Assembly: GCA_946481025.1 (NCBI GenBank)
Contig: CAMLNA010000001.1
Coordinates: forward strand, 62,001 to 126,000
Origin: an uncultured Rivibacter sp.
GTDB taxonomy: Bacteria; Pseudomonadota; Gammaproteobacteria; Burkholderiales; Burkholderiaceae
Direction of reading: 5' to 3'
Length of the DNA: 64,000 bases
The position numbers and the translations under genes are program-made. The number at the start of each line of letters is the position of its first letter. Position 1 is the first letter of the stretch. The notes below the pieces were generated by a model. It was not told the origin of the DNA. It did not search any database and saw nothing but the letters and a program-made list of their open reading frames with translations. Positions 17,143-26,633 of this stretch are shown here, one piece after another.

Positions 17143-18366
17143 ATGGACGTTTTGATGTCGTTGTTCGACGGCACCGTGAATTGGCTGGCCTACGGCCTGC
17201 TGGACGCCGCGTGGTGGCAGATCGTGCTGTACACGCTTGCTTTCACGCACGTGACCATCGCATCGGTCACGATCTTCCTGCACCGTTCCCAGGCGCATCG
17301 CGCGCTGGACCTGCACCCCGCGGTGATGCATTTCTTCCGGCTCTGGCTGTGGCTGGGCACCGGCATGGTGACCAAGGAGTGGGTGGCCATCCACCGCAAG
17401 CACCACGCCAAGTGCGAAACGGTTGAAGACCCGCACAGCCCGCAGACCCACGGCATCAAGAAGGTTCTGCTCGAAGGCAGCGAGCTGTACCGTGCCGAAG
17501 CCAAGAACCAGGAAACCCTGGCCAAGTTCGGCCACGGCACGCCCGACGACTGGATGGAGCGCAACGTCTACAGCCGCTACAGCTGGCAGGGCGTGGGCCT
17601 CACGCTGATCCTCGACCTGCTGCTGTTCGGTGGCGCGGGCGCGGCGGTGTGGGCGGTGCAGATGCTGTGGATCCCGGTCACCGCGGCCGGCATCATCAAC
17701 GGCCTGGGCCACTGGTGGGGCTACCGCAACTTCGAAGCGGCCGATGCGTCGACCAACATCTCGCCGTGGGGCATCATCATCGGCGGCGAGGAGCTGCACA
17801 ACAACCACCACACCTACCCGACGAGCGCCAAGCTGTCGGTCAAGAAGGGTGAGTTCGACATCGGCTGGGTCTACATCCGCGGACTCGAGCTGCTGGGCCT
17901 GGCAAAGGTCCGCAAGACGCCCCCCGAGCTGAAGCTGGGGGTGGTGAAGCCGGTGGCCGACTCCAAGACGCTCGAAGCCATCATCGCCAACCGCTACGAA
18001 GTGATGGCCAAGTACGCCAAGGAACTCAAGCGTGCGTGCGGCACCGAGCTCGACCGGCTGAAGGCCCAGGGCGCCAAGAACGGTGCCAAGTGGGCACAGA
18101 TGCGCCTGGCGCGTCGCTGGCTGCACCGCGACGACGACAAGATCCCGCAGGAACTCAAGGCCCAGATCGCCGCCGCCCGTGCCGAGCACCCGGTGCTCGA
18201 CAAGCTGGTGACCATGCGCGAGGAGCTGCGCCAGCTGTGGACCCGCACGAACGTGTCGGCCGAGCAGTTGGTGAGCGACCTTCAGGCCTGGTGCAAGAAG
18301 GCCGAGGAAAGCGGCATCGCCGCATTGCAGGAATTCGCACTGAAGCTGCGTGCGGCCCACGCCTGA
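17143..18366 (+). CDS. Membrane acyl-lipid/acyl-CoA desaturase (DesA-like)
   Basis: This 407-residue integral membrane di-iron enzyme introduces a double bond into fatty acyl chains, most likely delta-9. The histidine boxes are HRSQAH (47-52), HRKHH (84-88) and HNNHH (219-223), with four hydrophobic membrane segments around them. Beyond residue ~250 there is a long charged helical extension (KYAKELKRACGTELDRLKAQGAK and following), which makes the protein longer than minimal ~300-residue desaturases. A TACAAT -10-like box lies about 30 nt before the ATG. A second ATG (17155) is possible. Transcription probably ends at the hairpin at 18389. Confidence 0.92.
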   Translation: MDVLMSLFDGTVNWLAYGLLDAAWWQIVLYTLAFTHVTIASVTIFLHRSQAHRALDLHPAVMHFFRLWLWLGTGMVTKEWVAIHRKHHAKCETVEDPHSPQTHGIKKVLLEGSELYRAEAKNQETLAKFGHGTPDDWMERNVYSRYSWQGVGLTLILDLLLFGGAGAAVWAVQMLWIPVTAAGIINGLGHWWGYRNFEAADASTNISPWGIIIGGEELHNNHHTYPTSAKLSVKKGEFDIGWVYIRGLELLGLAKVRKTPPELKLGVVKPVADSKTLEAIIANRYEVMAKYAKELKRACGTELDRLKAQGAKNGAKWAQMRLARRWLHRDDDKIPQELKAQIAAARAEHPVLDKLVTMREELRQLWTRTNVSAEQLVSDLQAWCKKAEESGIAALQEFALKLRAAHA

Positions 18367-18388
18367 GCGGGTCGCTCCTTGCCAGACC

Positions 18389-18414
18389 AAAGCGCCTCCT
18401 CGAGGCGCTTTTTC
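18389..18414 (+). terminator. Intrinsic terminator after the desaturase gene
   Basis: AAAGCGCCTC and GAGGCGCTTT are perfect 10-bp arms with a 3-nt loop, followed by TTCTTT, 22 bp after the desaturase stop. Confidence 0.85.
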
Positions 18415-18459
18415 TTTGCCGCTGATTCCTCCGGTCGCAAGACACACCGCTGCAAAACA

Positions 18460-18493
18460 AAAAACCCGCCGGGCGCGAACCGGGCGGGTTTTT
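18460..18493 (-). terminator. Terminator of rpmB-rpmG (possibly bidirectional)
   Basis: AAAAACCCGCC and GGCGGGTTTTT form perfect 11-bp arms around a 12-nt loop, 15 bp past the rpmG stop. On the minus strand the stem ends in a long T-tract, and the A-rich other arm could also work on the plus strand. Confidence 0.87.
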
Positions 18494-18508
18494 GGGGAGC
18501 GAGCTGAA

Positions 18509-18676
18509 TTACTTCAGCTTCACTTCCTTGTAAGCCACATGCTTGCGAGCCTTGGGATCGAACTTCATCAGTTCCATCTTCTCGGGCGTGGTCTTCTTGT
18601 TCTTGGTGGTCGTGTAGAAGTGACCGGTGCCGGCAGTGGATTCCAGCTTGATCTTCTCGCGTGCGCCTTTGGCCAT
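18509..18676 (-). CDS. rpmG: 50S ribosomal protein L33
   Basis: This 55-residue basic protein of the large ribosomal subunit starts [20 protein letters not shown] and continues with [26 protein letters not shown], the classical L33 sequence. It lacks the Cys pairs, so it is the C-minus, zinc-independent form. It follows rpmB by 25 bp with a GGAGCACATC stretch before the ATG, and forms a two-gene operon ended by the hairpin at 18460-18493. Confidence 0.97.
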   Translation of the reverse strand: MAKGAREKIKLESTAGTGHFYTTTKNKKTTPEKMELMKFDPKARKHVAYKEVKLK

Positions 18677-18701
18677 GATGTGCTCCTAGATCAGCGGTGA
18701 A

Positions 18702-18935
18702 TCAGAGTTCGCCCTTGGCGCGCAGGTCAGCGACCACCTGGTCGATGCCCACCTTGTCGATCAGGCGCAGAGCGGCGTTGCTCACGCGCAGGCGCACCCA
18801 GCGGTTTTCGGTCTCGAGCCAGAAGCGGCGGTACTGCAGGTTGGGCAGGAAACGACGCTTGGTCTTGTTGTTGGCGTGGGAAACGTTGTTCCCCACCATC
18901 GGGCCCTTGCCCGTGACTTGACAGACGCGTGCCAT
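18702..18935 (-). CDS. rpmB: 50S ribosomal protein L28
   Basis: This 77-residue large-subunit protein shows the L28 pattern [33 protein letters not shown] and [16 protein letters not shown]. The single Cys near the N-terminus without the second pair indicates the zinc-free form. It is the first gene of the rpmB-rpmG operon, transcribed from the promoter near 19070 with a leader of about 125 nt. Confidence 0.97.
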   Translation of the reverse strand: MARVCQVTGKGPMVGNNVSHANNKTKRRFLPNLQYRRFWLETENRWVRLRVSNAALRLIDKVGIDQVVADLRAKGEL

Positions 18936-19067
18936 GACGCTTCTCCGTACGAATGTGTTTCGATGCGGCGGCCAGAGCAGGCCGGCTTCAGGTGTGTGCT
19001 GACCCCGGCTTGATGGCCGCCCTTCCAGCGCGCAAGGCGCACTGGGGCTGGTTCGGCAAAGACGGCG

Positions 19068-19073
19068 ATTATA
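19068..19073 (-). promoter_or_regulatory. Promoter -10 box of rpmB-rpmG
   Basis: A perfect TATAAT on the minus strand lies about 135 bp before rpmB, with a weak -35 candidate (TTTCCC/TTCCCA) 17-18 bp further up, inside the 3' flank of trxB. Strong -10 boxes are rare in this GC-rich window. Confidence 0.6.
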
Positions 19074-19118
19074 GCCGGATTTGCCTGCCATGGGAAAGCG
19101 CGGGCCCGGCGAGGGCGC

Positions 19119-20138
<1,020 letters not shown>

Positions 20139-20185
20139 TTAGAGTTCGGCGCGTGAAGGATGTCACGATCCGCCGGCAGGACGCC

Positions 20186-20203
20186 GTTGCCTTCGAAGGC
20201 AAC
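20186..20203. promoter_or_regulatory. 18-bp perfect palindrome between trxB and the Crp-like gene
   Basis: GTTGCCTTCGAAGGCAAC is its own reverse complement. Read as TTGCC-N6-GGCAA it has the 5-6-5 spacing of Crp/Fnr operators, and it stands 116 bp before a Crp-family gene, so an autoregulatory site is possible. Confidence 0.45.
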
Positions 20204-20319
20204 CGGCTGCGCCGGCCGGCGAATCAGGGCCTCACATTGTAGGAACGGTGCCCGCGCCCCATTCTTGACGCAGGCAATCGCATCAATAGAGAAGAGAACG
20301 CATTCAGAGGAGCGTGCCC

Positions 20320-20988
20320 ATGGCGATGTTGTCCAACCTTGACCTGATCCGTCGCGTGCCGCTGTTCTCCATGCTCACGAGCGACCAGGCCGAGGCCGTT
20401 GCCGAGGGTGTGGTGAAGCGCCGCTTCCGCCGTGGCGAAATCATCGTCGAGCAGGGGCGCAAGTCGAATGCGTTGTTCATCCTGCTGACCGGCCGGGCGC
20501 GCGTCCTGACGGCCGATTCGCGGGGCCGCGAGGTGATCCTGGCGGTGCTGCAGCCGGGCGACTACGTCGGCGAGATGAGCCTGATCGACAACGAGCCGCA
20601 TTCCGCGACGGTGCGCGCCGAGGTGCAGACCGACGTGCTGGTGCTCGGCCGCACCGAATTCGCGCGCTGCCTGCCCGAGAACTCCAGCCTGTCGTACGCG
20701 ATCATGCGCGGCCTCGTCGCGCGGCTGCGCAACGCCGACCGCCAGATCGAATCCCTGGCGCTGCTCGACGTGTATGGCCGGGTGGCCCGCACGCTGCTCG
20801 ACATGTCCGAGCAGGACGGCGAGATCAAGATCATCCGCAACAAGGTCTCGCGCCAGGACCTGGCCAAGATCGTGGGCGCTTCGCGCGAGATGGTCAGCCG
20901 CGTCATGAAGGACCTCGAAGAGCGTGGCTACGTCGAGACGCAGGAAAACGGTTCCGTGGTGCTGAAGGAACGTTTGACCGCCCAGTGA
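20320..20988 (+). CDS. Crp/Fnr-family transcriptional regulator
   Basis: This 222-residue regulator has a cyclic-nucleotide-type sensor domain (~10-125, with FRRGEIIVEQG and LQPGDYVGEMSLIDNEPHSATV), a dimer helix and a C-terminal winged helix-turn-helix (SRQDLAKIVGASREMVSRVMKDLEERGYV). It lacks the Fnr Cys cluster; the only Cys is in FARCLPENS. It is therefore not an iron-sulfur oxygen sensor, and the ligand is unknown. ATG 20320 is chosen over GTG 20314 because GAGGAG stands 7 nt before it. Position between trxB and ftsK is typical for this order. Confidence 0.9.
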   Translation: MAMLSNLDLIRRVPLFSMLTSDQAEAVAEGVVKRRFRRGEIIVEQGRKSNALFILLTGRARVLTADSRGREVILAVLQPGDYVGEMSLIDNEPHSATVRAEVQTDVLVLGRTEFARCLPENSSLSYAIMRGLVARLRNADRQIESLALLDVYGRVARTLLDMSEQDGEIKIIRNKVSRQDLAKIVGASREMVSRVMKDLEERGYVETQENGSVVLKERLTAQ

Positions 20989-21054
20989 GCTTGAAAGCGA
21001 AACGAGCGGTGACAAGCGCGCCGCTCGCACGATGGGCCGCCCGGGCCGTTCGGC

Positions 21055-21060
21055 CACAAT
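21055..21060 (+). promoter_or_regulatory. Candidate -10 box (CACAAT) of ftsK
   Basis: CACAAT ends 6 nt before the ftsK ATG with no Shine-Dalgarno in between, suggesting a leaderless or very short 5' end. No -35 box is evident. Confidence 0.4.
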
Positions 21061-21066
21061 CGCGGC

Positions 21067-23454
21067 ATGACATTTCCGTTGGGTTCCCTGCGCTCGGAAG
21101 GCTCGGCCTCCGGCGCCACCGCTGAACGGGGCCGCGGGCGCGCCGCAGCCGCGGCCGTGCCGGCGTCTGCCGACCCTGCGCCGCGCTGGAAGCTTCAGCT
21201 GGCCGTCGTGCTCGGCGGTGTGGGCTGGATGCTGGCGGCGCTGGCTTTCGTGACGCACAGCGGCAGCGACGCGGCTTTTTCCACCTCCGGCCTCGGCCCG
21301 GACATCCACAACAAGGCGGGCGTGCTCGGCGCCTGGCTGTCCGACCTGGCGTTTTTCCTGCTCGGCTATTCGGCCTGGTGGCTGCTGGCCCTCGGCGCCC
21401 GCGGCTGGCTGGGGGCGCTGGCACGGCTGCTGCGTGCCGATGCGCCGCATGAGCCGGCTTCGACCCTCGGCACGCCGCACCGGCCGGTGTGGGTGTTCTG
21501 GCTTGGCGTGGCCTTGCTGCTCGTCTCGAGCACCTCGCTCGAATGGAGCCGGCTCTACCAGTGGGAGGCTGCCGTTCCCGGCGGCCACGCCGGCGGCGTG
21601 CTGGGCTACACGCTCGGGCCCCTGAGCCAGCGGCTGCTGGGCTTCGTGGGGTCGGGCGTGTTCTGGATCGCCACCCTGGTGGTGGGCCTGTCGCTGGCCT
21701 TCCGCTTTTCCTGGGTGGCGGCGGCCGAGCGTCTGGGCGGCGCGATCGAGGGCCTGCGCGAACGTCGCCAGGAGCGCATCGAGCGCGCCGAGGACATCCG
21801 GATCGGCGAGCAGGCCATCAAGGAGCGCGAGCAGGTGGTCGAGATCGAGCGCCACGTGATCGAGGACCACGTGCCCATCGTGATCGAGAAGCCGGTGGTC
21901 GAGGTGCCCAAGAGCGAGCGGGTGGTCAAGGAAAAGCAGAAGCCGCTGTTCAGCGAGCTGGCCGACACCAAGCTGCCGCAGGTGGACCTGCTCGACGCGG
22001 CTCCCGGCCGCCTGGAGACGGTGACGCCCGAGTCGCTCGAGATGACCTCGCGGCTCATCGAGAAGAAGCTCAAGGACTTCGGTGTCGAGGTGCGCGTGGT
22101 GGCGGCCTCGCCCGGCCCGGTGATCACGCGCTACGAGATCGAGCCGGCTACCGGGGTGAAGGGCTCGCAGATCGTCAATCTCGCGAAGGACCTGGCGCGT
22201 TCGCTGAGCCTGGTGAGCATCCGCGTGGTCGAGACCATCCCGGGCAAGAACTACATGGCCCTGGAACTGCCGAACGCCAAGCGCCAGATGATCCGCCTGT
22301 CGGAGATCCTGGGCTCGCAGGCCTACAACGATGCGCAGTCCATGCTCACGATGGGGCTGGGCAAGGACATCATCGGCGGCCCGGTGGTGGCCGACCTCGC
22401 GAAGATGCCGCACTGCCTGGTCGCCGGCACCACCGGCTCGGGCAAGTCGGTGGGCATCAACGCGATGATCCTCAGCCTGCTCTACAAGGCCGAGGCGCGC
22501 GACGTGCGCCTGATCCTGATCGACCCGAAGATGCTCGAGATGAGCGTCTACGAGGGCATCCCGCACCTGCTGTGCCCGGTGGTCACCGACATGAAGCAGG
22601 CCGGCAATGCGCTCAACTGGGGCGTGGGCGAGATGGAGCGGCGCTACAAGCTGATGAGCAAGCTCGGCGTGCGCAACCTGGCCGGCTACAACAAGAAGAT
22701 CGAGGAGGCGAACGCACGCGGCGAGAAGCTGCCCAACCCGTTCAGCCTCACGCCCGAGTCGCCCGAACCGCTGGAGCGGCTGCCCTACATCGTGATCGTG
22801 ATCGACGAGCTGGCCGACCTCATGATGGTGGTGGGCAAGAAGATCGAGGAGCTGATCGCGCGCCTGGCGCAGAAGGCGCGCGCGGCCGGCATCCACCTGA
22901 TCCTGGCCACCCAGCGCCCCAGCGTGGACGTGATCACCGGCCTGATCAAGGCCAACATCCCCACGCGCATCGCCTTCCAGGTGAGCAGCAAGATCGACAG
23001 CCGCACCATCCTCGACCAGATGGGCGCCGAGGCGCTGCTCGGGCAGGGCGACATGCTCTACCTCGCGCCCGGCACCGGCTTGCCGGTGCGCGTGCACGGC
23101 GCGTTCGTGAGCGACGACGAGGTGCACCGTGTCGTCGAATATCTCAAGAGCCAGGGCGAGCCCAACTACATCGAAGGCATCCTCGAAGGCGGCAACCTCG
23201 ACGACGAAGGCAGCAACCTCGACGGCTCGCCTGCCGGCGGCGGCGAGGGCGAGGCCGACCCCATGTACGACCAGGCGGTGGCGGTGGTGCTGCAGCATCG
23301 CCGCGCGTCGATCTCGCTGGTTCAAAGACATTTACGCATCGGCTACAACCGGGCAGCACGGCTGCTGGAACAAATGGAAAAGTCGGGGCTCGTATCCGGC
23401 ATGTCCACCAACGGCAACCGCGACATCCTCGTTCCGGCCCGCCCCTCCGAATGA
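21067..23454 (+). CDS. ftsK: DNA translocase FtsK
   Basis: This 795-residue divisome protein pumps DNA at the septum and activates XerCD recombination at dif. Four membrane helices lie within the first ~210 residues. A Glu/Arg/Val-rich linker (~220-320) follows, then the alpha/beta motor with Walker A GTTGSGKS (454-461) and Walker [12 protein letters not shown]. The C-terminal gamma winged-helix ([39 protein letters not shown]) recognises KOPS sites. The linker is short, as in the SpoIIIE-like form, compared with the long E. coli linker. The stop overlaps the lolA start region by 4 bp. Confidence 0.97.
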   Translation: MTFPLGSLRSEGSASGATAERGRGRAAAAAVPASADPAPRWKLQLAVVLGGVGWMLAALAFVTHSGSDAAFSTSGLGPDIHNKAGVLGAWLSDLAFFLLGYSAWWLLALGARGWLGALARLLRADAPHEPASTLGTPHRPVWVFWLGVALLLVSSTSLEWSRLYQWEAAVPGGHAGGVLGYTLGPLSQRLLGFVGSGVFWIATLVVGLSLAFRFSWVAAAERLGGAIEGLRERRQERIERAEDIRIGEQAIKEREQVVEIERHVIEDHVPIVIEKPVVEVPKSERVVKEKQKPLFSELADTKLPQVDLLDAAPGRLETVTPESLEMTSRLIEKKLKDFGVEVRVVAASPGPVITRYEIEPATGVKGSQIVNLAKDLARSLSLVSIRVVETIPGKNYMALELPNAKRQMIRLSEILGSQAYNDAQSMLTMGLGKDIIGGPVVADLAKMPHCLVAGTTGSGKSVGINAMILSLLYKAEARDVRLILIDPKMLEMSVYEGIPHLLCPVVTDMKQAGNALNWGVGEMERRYKLMSKLGVRNLAGYNKKIEEANARGEKLPNPFSLTPESPEPLERLPYIVIVIDELADLMMVVGKKIEELIARLAQKARAAGIHLILATQRPSVDVITGLIKANIPTRIAFQVSSKIDSRTILDQMGAEALLGQGDMLYLAPGTGLPVRVHGAFVSDDEVHRVVEYLKSQGEPNYIEGILEGGNLDDEGSNLDGSPAGGGEGEADPMYDQAVAVVLQHRRASISLVQRHLRIGYNRAARLLEQMEKSGLVSGMSTNGNRDILVPARPSE

Positions 23455-24071
23455 TCCCGTCCATGAAACGAGTGCTTCTTGCCGGCGCTGCGCTGTTCGC
23501 CTGCGCCGCGGCCCAGGCCGATGCGATCGACACCCTCAAGGCCTTCGTCAGCGACGTGAAGACGGGCCGCGCCAGCTTCACCCAGGTGGTCACCTCGCCT
23601 GATGGGGCGAAGAAGAAATCGTCCAACGGCAGCTTCGAATTCGCGCGGCCCAACCGTTTCCGGTTCGCCTACGCCAAGCCCTACGAGCAGCTCATCGTGG
23701 GCGACGGCCAGAAGATCTGGCTGCACGACCCCGACCTGAACCAGGTCACGGTGCGGCCCATGGGCGAAGCCCTCGGCTCGACCCCTGCCGCCCTGCTCGC
23801 CGGCAGCAACCTCGACAAGGACTTCTCCCTCAAGGCGCTGCCCGACGACGCCGGCCTGCAGTGGGTGCAGGCCACGCCGAAGCAGAAGGACAGCGGATTC
23901 CAGTCGGTGAAGGTGGCTTTCAGGGCGAAGCAGCTGGCGGCGGTCGAGATCGTCGACAGCTTCGGCCAGCGTTCACGGCTCGACTTCACCCAGGTGGAGG
24001 CGAACGCGTCGCTGCCGGCCGACCGCTTCCGCTTCACGCCGCCGCCCGGCGCGGACGTGCTTTCGCAATAG
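23451..24071 (+). CDS. lolA: Outer-membrane lipoprotein carrier protein LolA
   Basis: This ~206-residue periplasmic chaperone takes lipoproteins from the LolCDE complex to LolB. A signal peptide ([21 protein letters not shown]) is followed by the LolA fold with hallmarks [56 protein letters not shown] and the conserved Arg-containing hydrophobic cavity segments. ATG 23451 gives an ATGA overlap with ftsK; ATG 23463 (MKRVLL) is equally possible and also yields a good signal peptide. It is 6 bp upstream of rarA. Confidence 0.95.
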   Translation: MIPSMKRVLLAGAALFACAAAQADAIDTLKAFVSDVKTGRASFTQVVTSPDGAKKKSSNGSFEFARPNRFRFAYAKPYEQLIVGDGQKIWLHDPDLNQVTVRPMGEALGSTPAALLAGSNLDKDFSLKALPDDAGLQWVQATPKQKDSGFQSVKVAFRAKQLAAVEIVDSFGQRSRLDFTQVEANASLPADRFRFTPPPGADVLSQ

Positions 24072-24077
24072 CGCCCG

Positions 24078-25385
24078 ATGAAGCCGGCCGACGCGCTGGA
24101 GGCGCCGCTCGCCGAACGGCTGCGTCCCAGGACCCTCGATGAAGTGATCGGCCAGCAGCACCTGCTGGGGCCCGGCAAGCCGCTGCGTGCGGCGTTCGAG
24201 TCGGGGCAGCCGCATTCGATGATCCTGTGGGGTCCTCCGGGTGTGGGCAAGACGACGCTGGCACGGCTGATGGCCGACGCCTTCGATGCGCTGTTCATCC
24301 CCATGTCCGCGGTGCTGGGCGGCGTGAAGGACATCCGCGAGGCAGTCGAGCAGGCGCAGCAGGCACGCCATCGCGGCGGGCTGCTGGGTGGTGCACAACG
24401 CACCATCGTGTTCGTCGACGAGGTGCACCGCTTCAACAAGGCCCAGCAGGACGCCTTCCTGCCGCACGTCGAGTCGGGCCTGTTCACCTTCATCGGCGCC
24501 ACCACCGAGAACCCGTCGTTCGAGGTCAACTCGGCGCTGTTGTCGCGGGCCACGGTGCACGTGCTGCAATCGCTGTCCGACGACGACCTCCGGGTGATGC
24601 TCGAGCGAGGCCGCAGGCTGCTCGAGGCGCCGCCGCTCTCGGAGGCCGCGACCGCCCGGCTGATCGCCTATGCCGACGGCGACGCGCGCCGGCTGCTCAA
24701 CACTTTCGAGAACATCGCCCGCATGGTCGGCGAGGTGGCCGAGATCGACGAGCCGCTGCTCGAGCGTTCGCTCGGCGAGCAGCTGCGCCGCTACGACAAG
24801 GGCGGCGAGCAGTTCTACGACACCATCTCGGCGCTGCACAAGAGCGTGCGCGGCTCCGACCCCGATGCTGCGCTGTATTGGTTCGTGCGCATGGTCGACG
24901 GCGGCGTGGACCCGCGCTACATCGCTCGCCGCATGGTGCGCATGGCCAACGAAGACATCGGCCTGGCCGATCCCCGGGCCTTGCGCCTCGCGCTCGACGC
25001 CACCGAAACCTACGAGCGGCTCGGCTCGCCCGAGGGCGAGCTGGCGCTGGCCCAGGCCATCGTCTACCTGGCCGTGGCGCCCAAGAGCAATGCGGTCTAC
25101 GCGGCCTACAACGCGGTGCGCGCCTTCGTGAAGCAGGACGTCACCCGGCCGGTGCCGCTGCGACTGCGCAACGCACCCACCAAGCTGATGAAGCAGCTCG
25201 ACTACGGCAAGGGCTATCGCTACGCGCACGATGAAGCGGGTGGCTTTGCCGCGGGCGAAAACTACTTCCCCGACGGCATGGCGGCGCAACGGTTCTACGA
25301 GCCGGTGCCCAGGGGGCTGGAGATCCGCATAGGCGAACGCCTTCAAGAGCTTCGCCGTTTGAACGAAGAATCGAACAAAACCTGA
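24078..25385 (+). CDS. rarA: Replication-associated recombination protein A (MgsA/RarA ATPase)
   Basis: This 435-residue AAA+ ATPase, related to clamp loaders, acts at stalled replication forks. Walker A is GPPGVGKT (52-59), Walker B region is IVFVDEVHRFNKAQQDAFLPHVE, sensor 1 is FIGATTENPSFEV, and the arginine finger and C-terminal tetramerisation domain (DPRYIARRMVRMANEDIGLADP, APKSNAVYAAYN) are present. It is the last gene of the ftsK-lolA-rarA unit. A 26-bp hairpin lies 10 bp after its stop. Confidence 0.96.
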   Translation: MKPADALEAPLAERLRPRTLDEVIGQQHLLGPGKPLRAAFESGQPHSMILWGPPGVGKTTLARLMADAFDALFIPMSAVLGGVKDIREAVEQAQQARHRGGLLGGAQRTIVFVDEVHRFNKAQQDAFLPHVESGLFTFIGATTENPSFEVNSALLSRATVHVLQSLSDDDLRVMLERGRRLLEAPPLSEAATARLIAYADGDARRLLNTFENIARMVGEVAEIDEPLLERSLGEQLRRYDKGGEQFYDTISALHKSVRGSDPDAALYWFVRMVDGGVDPRYIARRMVRMANEDIGLADPRALRLALDATETYERLGSPEGELALAQAIVYLAVAPKSNAVYAAYNAVRAFVKQDVTRPVPLRLRNAPTKLMKQLDYGKGYRYAHDEAGGFAAGENYFPDGMAAQRFYEPVPRGLEIRIGERLQELRRLNEESNKT

Positions 25386-25440
25386 AGAAATGCATAACCC
25401 ATGGCGAAAAATTCATGGGTTTGCGTCAAAACTCTGAGTC

Positions 25441-25467
25441 TTGTGCGGAAGGTGCCGCCGCTACAAT
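25441..25467 (+). promoter_or_regulatory. Candidate promoter ahead of the leader terminator
   Basis: TACAAT (25462-25467) is a good -10 box, with TTGTGC (25441-25446) as a -35 candidate at a short 15-bp spacing. A transcript starting here would meet the terminator within about 55 nt. Confidence 0.4.
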
Positions 25468-25501
25468 GCGCGCCGTTTGGTGCCCGACCCACCCGACAGC
25501 C

Positions 25502-25530
25502 AAGCCCGCCACATTCGCGGCGGGCTTTTT
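25502..25530 (+). terminator. Intrinsic terminator in the liv leader
   Basis: AAGCCCGCC and GGCGGGCTT form perfect 9-bp arms around an 8-nt loop, ending in TTTTT. It lies 117 bp past rarA but 159 bp before livH, downstream of a promoter-like box. Confidence 0.8.
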
Positions 25531-25688
25531 GCTACCCGCACAAGCCATAGGCCTGGGCAGGGTGGGGCGTGGGTAGAGTGCCGGCACGATTCCCCCACCA
25601 GCCCTTCTTTCGTCTGAGGCCGGACGGGATCGTCGGCGGCGGGACTCGCAAGAGCCCGCCGTTTGTCGTCAACACAGGAGACAGCAGG

Positions 25689-26612
25689 ATGGACATCCTC
25701 ATACAGCAGATCATCAACGGTCTGGTGCTGGGCAGCGTGTATGCGCTCGTGGCACTGGGCTACACGATGGTCTACGGCATCATCAACCTCATCAACTTCG
25801 CGCACGGCGAAGTGCTGATGGTGGGCGCGTTGACCAGCTGGACGGTCGTGACCGTGCTGGCCGGCAGCGGCCTCCCCGGGTGGCTCCTGCTGCTGATCTC
25901 GCTCATTGCCGCGATCGTGGTGTGCGCGGCGCTCAACTTCACGATCGAGAAGATCGCCTACCGGCCGCTGCGCACGGCGCCGCGGCTGGCGCCGCTGATC
26001 ACCGCCATGGGCATGTCGCTGCTGCTGCAGACCCTGGCCATGATCATCTGGAAGCCGGGCTACAAGCCGTACCCGATCCTGCTGCCCAGCGAGCCGTTCT
26101 TCATCGGCGGCGCGGTCATCAACGTCACGCAGATCCTCATCCTCATCTCCACCGCGGTGACGCTGGCAGGCCTCATGTACGTGGTGAACTACACCAAGCT
26201 GGGCCGCGCGATGCGCGCCACCGCCGAGAACCCGCGCGTGGCGGGGCTCATGGGCGTGCGCCCCGACATGGTGATCTCCGCCACCTTCATCATCGGCGCC
26301 GCGCTGGCTGCGCTGGCGGGTGTGATGTACGCCGCCAACTACGGCTCGGTGCAGCACACCATGGGCTTCCTGCCGGGGCTCAAGGCCTTCACGGCCGCGG
26401 TGTTCGGCGGCATCGGCAACCTGCCGGGCGCCATGGTGGGCGGCGTGCTGCTGGGGCTCATCGAGTCGCTGGGCGCCGGCTACATCGGCGCCCTCACCGG
26501 CGGCGTGCTGGGCAGCCACTACCAGGACATCTTCGCCTTCGTCGTGCTGATCCTCGTCCTGACGCTGCGCCCGCAGGGCCTGCTGGGCGAGCGTGTCGCC
26601 GACCGCGCCTGA
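25689..26612 (+). CDS. livH: Branched-chain amino acid ABC transporter permease LivH
   Basis: This 307-residue polytopic permease is the first gene of livHMGF. It shows the LivH signature ALGYTMVYGIINLINFAHGEVLMVGAL near the N-terminus and the EAA-like loop (GRAMRATAENPRVAGLMGV), plus KAFTAAVFGGIGNLPGAMVGGVLLG. It pairs with LivM to form the membrane channel. ATG 25689 is preceded by AGGAGA at 8 nt. The gap to livM is 21 bp. Confidence 0.95.
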   Translation: MDILIQQIINGLVLGSVYALVALGYTMVYGIINLINFAHGEVLMVGALTSWTVVTVLAGSGLPGWLLLLISLIAAIVVCAALNFTIEKIAYRPLRTAPRLAPLITAMGMSLLLQTLAMIIWKPGYKPYPILLPSEPFFIGGAVINVTQILILISTAVTLAGLMYVVNYTKLGRAMRATAENPRVAGLMGVRPDMVISATFIIGAALAALAGVMYAANYGSVQHTMGFLPGLKAFTAAVFGGIGNLPGAMVGGVLLGLIESLGAGYIGALTGGVLGSHYQDIFAFVVLILVLTLRPQGLLGERVADRA

Positions 26613-26633
26613 CCGACGAGGACCCGAGACATC

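Larger units (their letters stand above)
25386..25688. other. 303-bp gene-free stretch: leader of the liv operon
   Basis: No tRNA or small coding frame was recognised here. In order it holds: a hairpin with 8-bp arms (AACCCATG/CATGGGTT, 25396-25421) without a T-tract; a TACAAT -10-like box; an intrinsic terminator at 25502; a second hairpin (CGGCGGG/CCCGCCG, 25637-25661); and the livH ribosome site AGGAGA. Confidence 0.6.

Noticed and set aside
20224..23331. Long minus-strand open frame opposite the Crp-like gene and ftsK.
   Set aside because: Antisense to well-supported genes, with a biased composition and no motif.
25386..25688. tRNA gene in the gap after rarA.
   Set aside because: No cloverleaf arms or T-loop sequence could be found; only a promoter-like box and terminator.
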